Source: Escherichia sp. E4742 (GTDB taxonomy: Bacteria > Pseudomonadota > Gammaproteobacteria > Enterobacterales > Enterobacteriaceae). Taken from it: a stretch of DNA of 64,000 bases. The stretch is from positions 868,001 through 932,000 of the forward strand of contig NZ_CP040443.1 in NCBI RefSeq assembly GCF_005843885.1. The letters run 5' to 3'. Positions 25,672 through 35,379 of this stretch are shown here, one piece after another (the first letter of the stretch is position 1; each line of letters opens with the position of its first letter). The translations under genes and the position numbers were made by a program. Under the pieces are notes generated by a model. That model saw nothing but the letters and a program-made list of their open reading frames with translations. It did no database searches and was not told the origin of the DNA.

Positions 25672-28600
25672 ATGGGGGATATTATGCGTCCCATTCCGTT
25701 TGAGGAACTTTTGACGCGCATATTTGATGAATACCAACAACAACGCTCAATCTTTGGTATTCCCGAGCAACAGTTTTACTCACCCGCAAAAGGTAAATCT
25801 GTCGGTGTTTTCGGTGAAACCTGTGCGACACCAGTCGGCCCCGCCGCAGGTCCGCACACGCAACTCGCACAAAACATCGTCACTTCCTGGCTGACTGGCG
25901 GACGCTTCATCGAACTTAAAACAGTACAAATCCTCGATCGTCTGGAGCTGGAAAAGCCCTGTATCGACGCCGAAGACGAGTGTTTTAACACCGAATGGTC
26001 TACCGAATTTACCCTGCTTAAAGCGTGGGATGAATACCTCAAAGCCTGGTTCGCCCTGCATCTTCTCGAAGCTATGTTCCAGCCGTCCGAGTCCGGTAAA
26101 TCATTCATCTTTAATATGAGCGTCGGTTACAACCTCGAAGGCATTAAACAACCACCCATGCAGCAGTTCATCGATAATATGATGGACGCGTCTGCACATC
26201 CGAAGTTTGCACAATACCGCGATACGCTTCATAAACTACTCCAGGATGACGCATTTTTAGCCCGCCACGGTTTGCAGGAAAAACGTGAAAGTTTGCAGGC
26301 CTTGTCGGCACGTATCCCCACCAGCATGGTACAAGGCGTTACCCTCTCCACGATGCACGGCTGCCCTCCACATGAAATCGAAGCCATTTGCCGTTACATG
26401 CTGGAAGAAAAAGAGCTCAATACCTTCGTGAAACTCAACCCGACTTTATTGGGTTACGCGCGAGTGCGCGAGATTCTCGATAGCTGTGGTTTCGATTACA
26501 TTGGCTTAAAAGAAGAGTCATTTGATCACGATCTCAAGCTAACCCAGGCGCTGGAAATGCTGGAACGCCTGATGGCGCTGGCGAAAGAAAAATCGCTCGG
26601 CTTTGGCGTCAAACTGACTAACACCCTCGGCACCATCAACAATAAAGGTGCACTGCCTGGCGAAGAGATGTATATGTCCGGGCGTGCGCTGTTCCCGCTC
26701 TCCATCAATGTCGCAGCAGTTCTTTCCCGCGCCTTTGACGGCAAACTGCCTATCTCTTATTCCGGTGGTGCCAGCCAGTTAACTATCCGCGATATTTTCG
26801 ATACGGGTATTCGCCCGATAACCATGGCAACTGACCTGCTGAAACCTGGTGGCTATCTGCGCTTAAGCGCTTGCATGCGCGAACTGGAAGGGTCAGACGC
26901 CTGGGGGCTTAACTGTGTTGACGTCGAACGGCTGAACAGGCTGGCAGCAGATGCGCTAACTATGGAATACACCCAGAAACACTGGAAGCCAGAAGAGCGT
27001 ATTGAAGTGGCAGAAGACCTGCCACTGACCGACTGCTACGTTGCACCCTGTGTTACTGCTTGTGCCATCAAACAGGATATTCCGGAATATATTCGCCTGC
27101 TGGGCGAACATCGCTATGCCGACGCGCTGGAACTTATCTACCAACGCAACGCGCTGCCCGCGATTACCGGCCATATTTGCGATCACCAGTGCCAGTACAA
27201 CTGTACTCGTCTGGATTACGACAGTGCGTTGAATATCCGCGAAATGAAAAAAGTCGCCCTGGAAAAAGGCTGGGATGAATATAAGCAACGCTGGCACAAA
27301 CCAGCCGGTTCCGGTTCTCGTCATCCGGTTGCTGTAATTGGCGCCGGTCCGGCGGGTCTGGCTGCAGGTTACTTCCTTGCCAGAGCAGGCCATCCTGTCA
27401 CGCTGTTTGAACGCGAAGCTAACGCGGGCGGCGTGGTGAAAAATATCATTCCGCAGTTCCGTATTCCGGCTGAGTTAATTCAGCACGATATCGATTTTGT
27501 TGCCGATCACGGCGTGAAATTTGAGTACGGTTGCTCGCCGGACCTGACCGTCGAACAGTTAAAAAATCAGGGCTTCCACTACATTCTGATTGCCACAGGT
27601 ACTGATAAAAATAGCGGTGTGAAACTGGCGGGCGACAACCAGAATGTCTGGAAATCTCTCCCCTTCCTGCGCGAGTACAACAAGGGTACTGCGCTCAAGC
27701 TGGGTAAACATGTGGTGGTTGTCGGGGCGGGTAACACCGCAATGGACTGCGCCCGTGCGGCATTACGCGTGCCAGGCGTTGAAAAAGCGACTGTGGTTTA
27801 CCGTCGTTCATTACAAGAGATGCCTGCGTGGCGCGAAGAGTATGAAGAAGCACTGCACGATGGCGTGGAGTTCCGTTTCCTGAACAATCCTGAACGTTTC
27901 GATGCTGATGGCACCTTAACGTTGCGCGTCATGTCACTTGGCGAACCTGATGAGAAAGGTCGTCGCCGCCCGGTAGAAACCAACGAAACGGTAACACTGC
28001 ACGTAGACAGTTTGATTACCGCCATTGGTGAACAACAGGATACTGAAGCCCTGAATACGATGGGCGTGCCGCTGGACAACAACGGCTGGCCAGACGTCGA
28101 CCATAACGGTGAAACCCGCCTGACTAATGTCTTTATGATCGGTGACGTACAGCGCGGACCTTCCTCCATTGTCGCGGCTGTCGGCACAGCTCGTCGGGCA
28201 TCGGATGCCATTCTTAGCCGGGAAAATATCCGTTCACACCAAAGCGATAAATACTGGAACAACGTCAACCCGACGGAAATCTACCAACGCAAAGGCGATA
28301 TCTCTGTCACCCTGGTGAACAGCGATGATCGTGACGCGTTTGTCGCTCAGGAAGCCGCACGTTGTCTTGAATGTAACTACGTTTGCAGCAAGTGTGTGGA
28401 TGTCTGCCCGAACCGCGCCAACGTGTCAATTGCGGTCCCTGGATTCCAGAACCGTTTCCAGACACTGCACCTGGACGCCTACTGCAACGAATGCGGCAAC
28501 TGCGCCCAGTTCTGTCCGTGGAACGGTAAACCGTACAAAGACAAAATCACCGTCTTTAGCCTGTCGCAAGACTTTGATAACAGCAGCAACCCAGGCTTCC

Positions 28601-28770
28601 TGGTGGAAGATTGCCGAGTACGCGTGCGTCTGAATAACCAAAGCTGGGTGTTAAACATCGACAGCGAAGGTCAGTTCAACAACGTACCGCCAGAGCTGAA
28701 CGATATGTGCCGCATCATTAGCCATGTCCACCAGCATCATCATTATCTGCTGGGCCGCGTGGAGGTGTAA
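25672..28770 (+). CDS. ygfK: Fe-S/FAD oxidoreductase YgfK
   Basis: A 1032-residue cytosolic redox protein of the selenate-reductase/YgfK family. Residues 1 to about 440 resemble a dihydroorotate-dehydrogenase-type barrel (ATPVGPAAGPHTQ). A GltD-like unit follows: cysteine cluster CYVAPCVTAC near 454-463, FAD site VIGAGPAGLAAG near 553 and NAD(P)H site VVVGAGNTAMDCA near 685. The C-terminus has two 4Fe-4S motifs (CLECNYVCSKCVDVCP and CNECGNCAQFCP, about 896-945). It probably moves electrons between pyridine nucleotide or formate-linked carriers and the molybdenum hydroxylases. AGGAGAGG precedes the ATG. It leads the ygfK-ssnA pair. Confidence 0.92.
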   Translation: MGDIMRPIPFEELLTRIFDEYQQQRSIFGIPEQQFYSPAKGKSVGVFGETCATPVGPAAGPHTQLAQNIVTSWLTGGRFIELKTVQILDRLELEKPCIDAEDECFNTEWSTEFTLLKAWDEYLKAWFALHLLEAMFQPSESGKSFIFNMSVGYNLEGIKQPPMQQFIDNMMDASAHPKFAQYRDTLHKLLQDDAFLARHGLQEKRESLQALSARIPTSMVQGVTLSTMHGCPPHEIEAICRYMLEEKELNTFVKLNPTLLGYARVREILDSCGFDYIGLKEESFDHDLKLTQALEMLERLMALAKEKSLGFGVKLTNTLGTINNKGALPGEEMYMSGRALFPLSINVAAVLSRAFDGKLPISYSGGASQLTIRDIFDTGIRPITMATDLLKPGGYLRLSACMRELEGSDAWGLNCVDVERLNRLAADALTMEYTQKHWKPEERIEVAEDLPLTDCYVAPCVTACAIKQDIPEYIRLLGEHRYADALELIYQRNALPAITGHICDHQCQYNCTRLDYDSALNIREMKKVALEKGWDEYKQRWHKPAGSGSRHPVAVIGAGPAGLAAGYFLARAGHPVTLFEREANAGGVVKNIIPQFRIPAELIQHDIDFVADHGVKFEYGCSPDLTVEQLKNQGFHYILIATGTDKNSGVKLAGDNQNVWKSLPFLREYNKGTALKLGKHVVVVGAGNTAMDCARAALRVPGVEKATVVYRRSLQEMPAWREEYEEALHDGVEFRFLNNPERFDADGTLTLRVMSLGEPDEKGRRRPVETNETVTLHVDSLITAIGEQQDTEALNTMGVPLDNNGWPDVDHNGETRLTNVFMIGDVQRGPSSIVAAVGTARRASDAILSRENIRSHQSDKYWNNVNPTEIYQRKGDISVTLVNSDDRDAFVAQEAARCLECNYVCSKCVDVCPNRANVSIAVPGFQNRFQTLHLDAYCNECGNCAQFCPWNGKPYKDKITVFSLSQDFDNSSNPGFLVEDCRVRVRLNNQSWVLNIDSEGQFNNVPPELNDMCRIISHVHQHHHYLLGRVEV

Positions 28771-28772
28771 TC

Positions 28773-30101
28773 ATGTTGATTCTGAAGAATGTCACCGCAG
28801 TACAGCTACACCCGGCGAAAGTGCAGGAAGGCGTCGATATCGCTATCGAAAATGATGTGATTATCGCTATCGGCAACGCCCTGACACACCGCTACCCTGA
28901 AGCCAACTACAAAGAGATGCATGGTCGGATTGTAATGCCGGGGATTGTCTGCTCGCACAACCATTTTTACTCGGGGCTTTCCCGCGGGATTATGGCGAAC
29001 ATCGCCCCCTGCCCGGACTTCATCTCGACGCTGAAAAACCTGTGGTGGCGGCTCGATCGCGCCCTTGATGAAGAATCTCTCTACTACAGCGGACTGATTT
29101 GTTCACTGGAAGCAATCAAGAGTGGATGTACATCGGTTATCGATCACCATGCTTCTCCGGCGTATATCGGCGGGTCGCTCTCAACGCTGCGCAACGCATT
29201 TTTAAAAGTTGGCCTGCGCGCGATGACCTGTTTTGAAACCACTGACCGTAACAACGGCATTAAGGAGTTACAGGAAGGGGTAGAAGAAAATATTCGCTTC
29301 GCCCGTCAGATTGATGATGCGAAGAAAGCGGCAACCGAGCCGTATCTGGTAGAAGCGCATATCGGCGCTCACGCCCCGTTTACCGTGCCGGATGCCGGTC
29401 TGGGAATGCTGCGCGAAGCCGTAAAAGCCACCGGGCGTGGTTTACACATTCACGCCGCTGAAGACCTTTACGACGTTTCTCACAGTCACCACTGGTACGG
29501 CAAAGACCTGCTGGCACGGCTGGCAGAATACGATCTCATCGACAACAAAACGCTGGTTGCTCACGGACTTTATTTGTCGAAAGAAGATATTGCTCTGCTC
29601 AATCAGCGCGATGCGTTCCTGGTGCATAACGCCCGTTCCAACATGAACAACCACGTCGGCTACAACCATCACCTTAGCGATATTCGCAATCTGGCGTTGG
29701 GAACCGACGGCATTGGTTCAGACATGTTTGAAGAGATGAAATTTGCCTTCTTTAAACATCGCGATGCGGGTGGTCCGCTATGGCCTGACAGTTTTGCCAA
29801 AGCCCTGACTAACGGCAACGAACTGATAAGCCGCAACTTTGGCGCGAAATTTGGCCTCCTGGAAGCCGGTTATAAAGCAGATTTAACCATTTGCGATTAC
29901 AACTCGCCGACGCCGCTGCTGGCAGAAAATATCGCCGGACATATCGCTTTTGGTATGGGGTCAGGCAGCGTTCACAGCGTGATGGTCAACGGCGTGATGG
30001 TCTATGAAGATCGTCAGTTTAACTTCGATTGCGATTCCATTTATGCGCAAGCCAGAAAAGCCGCTGCCAGTATGTGGCGTCGTATGGATGCATTGGCATA
30101 A
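28773..30101 (+). CDS. ssnA: Amidohydrolase SsnA
   Basis: A 442-residue metal-dependent amidohydrolase of the cytosine deaminase/chlorohydrolase type. Metal ligands are His62 and His64 (CSHNHFYSG), with EAHIGAHAPF, IHAAEDLYDVS and GTDGIGSDM further on. It starts two bases after ygfK, so the two are co-translated. E. coli ssnA was first noted for an effect on stationary-phase viability. In gut purine-degrading clusters it is a core gene, presumably opening or deaminating a purine-derived ring. Its exact substrate cannot be read from the sequence. Confidence 0.93.
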   Translation: MLILKNVTAVQLHPAKVQEGVDIAIENDVIIAIGNALTHRYPEANYKEMHGRIVMPGIVCSHNHFYSGLSRGIMANIAPCPDFISTLKNLWWRLDRALDEESLYYSGLICSLEAIKSGCTSVIDHHASPAYIGGSLSTLRNAFLKVGLRAMTCFETTDRNNGIKELQEGVEENIRFARQIDDAKKAATEPYLVEAHIGAHAPFTVPDAGLGMLREAVKATGRGLHIHAAEDLYDVSHSHHWYGKDLLARLAEYDLIDNKTLVAHGLYLSKEDIALLNQRDAFLVHNARSNMNNHVGYNHHLSDIRNLALGTDGIGSDMFEEMKFAFFKHRDAGGPLWPDSFAKALTNGNELISRNFGAKFGLLEAGYKADLTICDYNSPTPLLAENIAGHIAFGMGSGSVHSVMVNGVMVYEDRQFNFDCDSIYAQARKAAASMWRRMDALA

Positions 30102-30109
30102 ATGACAAA

Positions 30110-30136
30110 AACCCTCTTCCTTCCGGGAAGAGGGTT
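30110..30136 (+). other. Intercistronic hairpin ssnA-ygfM
   Basis: AACCCTCTTCC and GGAAGAGGGTT form a perfect 11-pair stem with loop TTCCG in the 50-base gap. AAATAA follows rather than a T run, so full termination is doubtful; partial attenuation or mRNA protection is more likely. Confidence 0.55.
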
Positions 30137-30151
30137 AAATAAGGAAAGAAG

Positions 30152-30931
30152 ATGATTGAACAATTTTTCAGGCCCGACTCTGTCGAACAGGCGCTGGAAC
30201 TGAAGCGCCGCTACCAGGATGAAGCCGTCTGGTTTGCCGGCGGCAGCAAACTCAACGCCACGCCAACCCGCACCGATAAAAAGATTGCCATTTCCTTACA
30301 GGATCTGGAGCTGGACTGGGTTGACTGGGATAACGGCGCACTGCGTATTGGTGCAATGTCTCGCTTACAGCCACTGCGTGATGCGCGCTTTATTCCTGCG
30401 GCACTGCGCGAAGCACTCGGTTTTGTTTACTCTCGCCATGTTCGTAATCAGTCGACTATTGGTGGTGAAATCGCCGCCCAGCAGGAAGAATCGGTGTTGC
30501 TTCCCGTTCTGCTGGCTCTGGATGCTGAACTGGTTTTTGGCAATGGTGAAACACTGTCAATCGAAGAGTACCTGGCCTGCCCATGCGATCGCCTGCTAAC
30601 CGAAATCATCATTAAAGATCCGTACCGCACCTGTGCGACTCGCAAAATTAGCCGTTCCCAGGCTGGATTAACGGTAGTGACAGCAGCCGTAGCGTTAACC
30701 GACCACGACGGTATGCGAATTGCGCTGGATGGCGTCACCAGTAAAGCACTGCGTCTGCACGATGTCGAAAAACAAAATTTGGAAGGCTATGCACTTGAAC
30801 AGGCTGTCGCCAACGCCATTTTCCCGCAGGAAGATTTGCGGGGCAGCGTGGCCTATAAACGCTATATCACGGGAGTTCTGGTAGCCGACCTGTATGCCGA
30901 CTGCCAACAGGCTGGGGAGGAAGCCGTATGA
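30152..30931 (+). CDS. ygfM: FAD-binding subunit YgfM (partner of XdhD)
   Basis: A 259-residue XdhB-like flavin subunit. The first flavin loop reads FAGGSKLNATPT where XdhB has AGGTDILIQ, and the second reads RNQSTIGGEIAAQQEE where XdhB has RNVATYGGNICNGAT. Both keep the double glycine, but the residues around it have changed, so flavin binding is likely yet not certain. It overlaps xdhD by four bases, suggesting a YgfM-XdhD complex lacking a normal Fe-S subunit. The start has AAGGAAAGAAG upstream. Confidence 0.88.
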   Translation: MIEQFFRPDSVEQALELKRRYQDEAVWFAGGSKLNATPTRTDKKIAISLQDLELDWVDWDNGALRIGAMSRLQPLRDARFIPAALREALGFVYSRHVRNQSTIGGEIAAQQEESVLLPVLLALDAELVFGNGETLSIEEYLACPCDRLLTEIIIKDPYRTCATRKISRSQAGLTVVTAAVALTDHDGMRIALDGVTSKALRLHDVEKQNLEGYALEQAVANAIFPQEDLRGSVAYKRYITGVLVADLYADCQQAGEEAV

Positions 30932-33798
30932 ATATCCACTTTACTTTAAATGGTGCGCCCCAGGAGCTAAAGGCCAATCCTGGTGAGAACGTGCAAAAGC
31001 TGTTGTTTGGCATGGGTATGCACTCTGTGCGCAACAGTGATGATGGCTTCGGTTTTGCCGGTTCTGACGCGATTCTTTTTAACGGTAATATCCTTAACGC
31101 CTCCCTGTTGATAGCAGCACAGTTAGAAAACGCAGACATTCTCACCACTGAATCCTTAGGCAAATGGAATGAATTAAGTCTGGTTCAACAGGCAATGGTT
31201 GATGTCGGCGTGGTGCAGTCCGGTTATAACGATCCGGCTGCGGCTCTGATTATCACCGATCTTCTCGATCGCATCGCCACACCAACCCGTGAAGAGATCG
31301 ACGACGCGCTTTCTGGTCTGTTCAGCCGCGATGCTGGCTGGCAGCAATACTACCAGGTCATTGAACTGGCGGTTGCACGTAAAAATAACCCACAGGCTAC
31401 GATTGATATCGCCCCAACTTTCCGCGATGACCTTGAGGTTATTGGTAAACATTACCCAAAAACCGACGCTGCCAAAATGGTGCAGGCGAAACCCTGCTAT
31501 GTTGAAGACCGCGTAACCGCTGACGCCTGCGTCATTAAAATGTTACGTAGCCCACACGCTCACGCACTGATTACCCATCTGGATGTCAGTAAAGCCGAGG
31601 CTTTACCGGGCGTTGTTCACGTTATTACTCACCTGAATTGCCCAGATATCTACTACACACCTGGTGGTCAGAGCGCACCGGAACCGTCACCGCTTGACCG
31701 CCGTATGTTCGGCAAGAAAATGCGTCACGTCGGCGATCGCGTGGCTGCGGTAGTAGCTGAAAGTGAAGAAATTGCGCTCGAAGCACTGAAGCTCATCGAC
31801 GTTGAATATGAGGTGCTTAAGCCAGTAATGTCGATTGACGAGGCAATGGCGGAAGATGCGCCTGTCGTACACGATGAACCGGTGGTGTATGTTGCTGGTG
31901 CGCCAGATACTCTGGAAGACGATAACAGCCATGCAGCCCAGCGCGGCGAGCATATGATCATCAACTTCCCTATCGGTTCTCGCCCTCGCAAAAATATCGC
32001 CGCCAGTATTCATGGTCATATTGGTGATATGGATAAAGGCTTTGCCGACGCCGATGTGATCATTGAACGAACCTATAATTCAACTCAGGCACAACAGTGC
32101 CCGACTGAAACACACATCTGCTTTACCCGCATGGACGGCGATCGTCTGGTTATCCACGCGTCCACTCAAGTACCGTGGCACCTGCGTCGCCAGGTTGCGC
32201 GTCTCGTGGGCATGAAACAGCATAAAGTTCATGTCATTAAAGAACGCGTAGGCGGCGGTTTTGGGTCTAAACAGGATATCCTGCAGGAAGAAGTGTGCGC
32301 CTGGGCAACCTGCGTGACCGGGCGTCCGGTACTGTTCCGCTACACCCGTGAAGAAGAGTTTATTGCTAACACCTCTCGTCACGTCGCGAAAGTCACCGTC
32401 AAACTGGGGGCCAAAAAAGATGGTCGCCTGACGGCAGTGAAGATGGATTTCCGCGCCAACACAGGCCCTTACGGCAACCACTCACTCACCGTACCGTGTA
32501 ACGGACCGGCGCTGTCGCTGCCGTTATATCCGTGCGATAACGTCGATTTCCAGGTCACCACCTACTACAGCAACATCTGCCCAAATGGTGCTTATCAGGG
32601 TTATGGCGCACCGAAAGGTAACTTCGCTATCACTATGGCATTAGCAGAACTGGCTGAACAGTTGCAGATCGACCAGCTGGAAATTATCGAACGTAACCGG
32701 GTACACGAAGGGCAAGAGCTGAAGATTCTCGGCGCAATTGGCGAAGGTAAAGCGCCGACCTCCGTTCCTTCTGCTGCCAGCTGCGCACTGGAAGAGATCC
32801 TGCGTCAGGGGCGTGAGATGATCCAATGGTCTTCACCTAAAGCGCAGGAAGGTGACTGGTGCGTGGGTCGTGGCGTCGCCATTATTATGCAGAAATCAGG
32901 TATCCCTGATATCGATCAGGCTAACTGCATGATCAAACTGGAATCAGACGGTACATTTATCGTCCATTCTGGTGGTGCTGACATCGGTACGGGTCTGGAT
33001 ACTGTAGTCACTAAACTGGCGGCCGAAGTGCTGCATTGTCCACCGCAGGACGTGCATGTTATCTCCGGTGATACCGATCATGCGTTGTTTGATAAAGGCG
33101 CGTATGCCTCGTCCGGCACTTGCTTCTCAGGCAACGCCGCACGTATGGCAGCGGAAAATTTACGCGAGAAAATCCTTTTCCACGGCGCGCAAATGTTGGG
33201 TGAGCCACTGGAAGATGTTCAACTGGCAACGCCGGGTGTCGTTCGCGGCAAGAAAGGCGAAGTCAGTTTCGGGGATATTGCCCATAAAGGCGAAACTGGT
33301 ACTGGCTTTGGTTCACTGGTGGGAACAGCCAGTTACATCACACCTGATTTCGCCTTCCCGTATGGGGCAAACTTCGCTGAAGTGGCCGTCAATACTCGTA
33401 CCGGTGAAATCCGCCTGGATAAATTCTACGCCTTGCTGGATTGCGGTACTCCGGTCAACCCGGAGTTAGCGTTGGGGCAGATCTACGGCGCTACCCTCCG
33501 AGCTATCGGCCACAGCATGAGCGAAGAGATCATTTATGACGCCAAAGGACACCCATTAACGCGTGATTTACGCAGCTATGGCGCGCCGAAAATTGGCGAC
33601 ATTCCGCGTGATTTCCGCGCTGTGCTGGTGCCGAGTGACGATAAAGTCGGCCCATTCGGGGCGAAATCAATCTCGGAGATCGGCGTGAACGGTGCAGCAC
33701 CGGCAATTGCTACCGCAATTCACGATGCTTGCGGCATCTGGTTACGCGAATGGCATTTCACACCGGAGAAAATACTCACCGCGCTGAAAAAAATATAA
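30928..33798 (+). CDS. xdhD: Molybdenum hydroxylase XdhD with vestigial Fe-S domain
   Basis: A 956-residue predicted purine/hypoxanthine-type hydroxylase. Residues 1 to about 155 align by eye with XdhC: VVQSGYNDPA stands where XdhC has VQCGFCTPG, and GLFSRDAGWQQYY where XdhC has GNLCRCTGYQ. No cysteine occurs anywhere in this stretch, so it cannot hold [2Fe-2S] clusters. The molybdenum part follows (hammerhead from about 185; RVGGGFGSKQD; YQGYGAPKG) with the active-site glutamate near 917 in GAKSISEIG. It overlaps ygfM by four bases. Without its own clusters, electrons must leave by another route, possibly through YgfK. A hairpin follows the stop. Confidence 0.92.
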   Translation: MNIHFTLNGAPQELKANPGENVQKLLFGMGMHSVRNSDDGFGFAGSDAILFNGNILNASLLIAAQLENADILTTESLGKWNELSLVQQAMVDVGVVQSGYNDPAAALIITDLLDRIATPTREEIDDALSGLFSRDAGWQQYYQVIELAVARKNNPQATIDIAPTFRDDLEVIGKHYPKTDAAKMVQAKPCYVEDRVTADACVIKMLRSPHAHALITHLDVSKAEALPGVVHVITHLNCPDIYYTPGGQSAPEPSPLDRRMFGKKMRHVGDRVAAVVAESEEIALEALKLIDVEYEVLKPVMSIDEAMAEDAPVVHDEPVVYVAGAPDTLEDDNSHAAQRGEHMIINFPIGSRPRKNIAASIHGHIGDMDKGFADADVIIERTYNSTQAQQCPTETHICFTRMDGDRLVIHASTQVPWHLRRQVARLVGMKQHKVHVIKERVGGGFGSKQDILQEEVCAWATCVTGRPVLFRYTREEEFIANTSRHVAKVTVKLGAKKDGRLTAVKMDFRANTGPYGNHSLTVPCNGPALSLPLYPCDNVDFQVTTYYSNICPNGAYQGYGAPKGNFAITMALAELAEQLQIDQLEIIERNRVHEGQELKILGAIGEGKAPTSVPSAASCALEEILRQGREMIQWSSPKAQEGDWCVGRGVAIIMQKSGIPDIDQANCMIKLESDGTFIVHSGGADIGTGLDTVVTKLAAEVLHCPPQDVHVISGDTDHALFDKGAYASSGTCFSGNAARMAAENLREKILFHGAQMLGEPLEDVQLATPGVVRGKKGEVSFGDIAHKGETGTGFGSLVGTASYITPDFAFPYGANFAEVAVNTRTGEIRLDKFYALLDCGTPVNPELALGQIYGATLRAIGHSMSEEIIYDAKGHPLTRDLRSYGAPKIGDIPRDFRAVLVPSDDKVGPFGAKSISEIGVNGAAPAIATAIHDACGIWLREWHFTPEKILTALKKI

Positions 33799-33806
33799 AT
33801 AATAAA

Positions 33807-33828
33807 TGGCCGCTTCGGCGGCCAGTTT
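33807..33828 (+). terminator. Terminator after xdhD
   Basis: TGGCCGC and GCGGCCA pair around a TTCG tetraloop, followed by GTTTCCC. It lies nine bases after the xdhD stop. The T run is short, but the stem is strong. Confidence 0.68.
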
Positions 33829-33964
33829 CCCTTGTATTAAAGATAACTAATTAGTAACTGCGAAAATGAGATAAGCCGTTCTCAAGGCGTCCTGCGCCCC
33901 AAATTCGTGGGAATTTATTTTACTGATTCAGATGATCAAATTTACTTTATAAAGGAGTGAAGGG

Positions 33965-35365
33965 ATGTCTGATATAAACCATGCAGGTTCTGACCTTATA
34001 TTTGAACTGGAGGATCGCCCTCCTTTTCATCAGGCTATCGTTGGTGCCATTACCCATCTATTGGCAATTTTCGTCCCAATGGTAACACCCGCGCTAATTG
34101 TGGGGGCGGCCTTACAACTTTCCGCAGAAACCACTGCCTACCTGGTTTCTATGGCGATGATCGCTTCTGGTATTGGTACCTGGTTGCAGGTAAATCGCTA
34201 TGGAATTATAGGTTCAGGTTTACTCTCTATTCAGTCAGTCAATTTTTCATTTGTGACAGTTATGATTGCGCTGGGTAGCAGCATGAAAAACGACGGTTTT
34301 CATGAAGAGTTAATCATGTCGTCACTCCTCGGCGTCTCCTTCGTTGGTGCCTTTCTGGTGGTCGGAGCCTCTTTTATTCTTCCTTATTTACGCAGAGTAA
34401 TTACTCCCACTGTCAGTGGTATTGTTGTACTGATGATCGGCTTAAGCCTGATTAAAGTTGGCATTATTGATTTTGGCGGTGGTTTTGCCGCCAAGAGCAG
34501 TGGCACGTTCGGCAACTACGAGCATCTTGGTGTTGGTTTACTGGTGCTGATTGTGGTTATTGGCTTTAACTGTTGTCGCAGTCCGCTACTACGTATGGGC
34601 GGAATCGCCATTGGTTTGTGCGTGGGTTATGCGGTTTCATTATGCCTTGGCATGGTGGACTTCAGCAGTTTACGCAATCTCCCCCTCATTACTATTCCCC
34701 ATCCTTTCAAATACGGATTTAATTTCAACCTCCATCAGTTCCTGGTGGTCGGCACCATTTATCTGCTTAGTGTACTGGAAGCGGTAGGGGATATCACCGC
34801 CACAGCAATGGTTTCCCGCCGCCCTATCCAGGGAGAAGAATATCAGTCACGCCTGAAAGGCGGCGTGCTGGCAGATGGTCTGGTTTCGGTTATCGCCTCC
34901 GCCGTCGGTTCACTACCATTAACCACGTTTGCACAAAATAACGGTGTTATTCAGATGACCGGTGTCGCCTCACGTTATGTCGGGCGAACCATCGCGGTAA
35001 TGCTGGTTATCCTCGGATTATTTCCGGTGATCGGTGGCTTCTTCACCACTATTCCCTCGGCAGTTCTGGGTGGTGCAATGACGTTGATGTTTTCCATGAT
35101 TGCCATTGCGGGTATCCGCATCATTATTACCAACGGATTAAAGCGCCGTGAAACACTTATTGTCGCCACTTCTTTAGGTTTAGGACTTGGTGTTTCTTAT
35201 GACCCCGAAATTTTTAAAATATTACCCGCCTCAATATATGTATTAGTTGAAAATCCTATTTGTGCCGGAGGCCTAACTGCGATTTTATTAAATATTATCC
35301 TCCCTGGAGGCTACCGACAGGAAAAGGTTCTGCCAGGTATTACCTCAGTGGAAGAAATGGATTAA
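33965..35365 (+). CDS. xanQ: Xanthine permease XanQ
   Basis: A 466-residue inner-membrane proton symporter of the NCS2/nucleobase-ascorbate family, specific for xanthine. Key positions match those established for XanQ: His31 in the first helix, QSVN at 90-93 (Asn93), the EAVGDITATAM helix (Glu272 region) and the FAQNNG signature. About 14 membrane segments are visible. AAAGGAGTGAAGGG upstream gives a strong ribosome-binding site. Followed after 14 bases by guaD, so import and guanine deamination to xanthine are genetically linked. Also called ygfO. Confidence 0.95.
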   Translation: MSDINHAGSDLIFELEDRPPFHQAIVGAITHLLAIFVPMVTPALIVGAALQLSAETTAYLVSMAMIASGIGTWLQVNRYGIIGSGLLSIQSVNFSFVTVMIALGSSMKNDGFHEELIMSSLLGVSFVGAFLVVGASFILPYLRRVITPTVSGIVVLMIGLSLIKVGIIDFGGGFAAKSSGTFGNYEHLGVGLLVLIVVIGFNCCRSPLLRMGGIAIGLCVGYAVSLCLGMVDFSSLRNLPLITIPHPFKYGFNFNLHQFLVVGTIYLLSVLEAVGDITATAMVSRRPIQGEEYQSRLKGGVLADGLVSVIASAVGSLPLTTFAQNNGVIQMTGVASRYVGRTIAVMLVILGLFPVIGGFFTTIPSAVLGGAMTLMFSMIAIAGIRIIITNGLKRRETLIVATSLGLGLGVSYDPEIFKILPASIYVLVENPICAGGLTAILLNIILPGGYRQEKVLPGITSVEEMD

Positions 35366-35379
35366 CAGTAAAGGAGTCA

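Noticed and set aside
9925..33798. Selenocysteine in XdhA or XdhD
   Set aside because: YqeB/YqeC/MocA-type neighbours suggest selenium, but no in-frame TGA occurs; any selenium would be a labile ligand.
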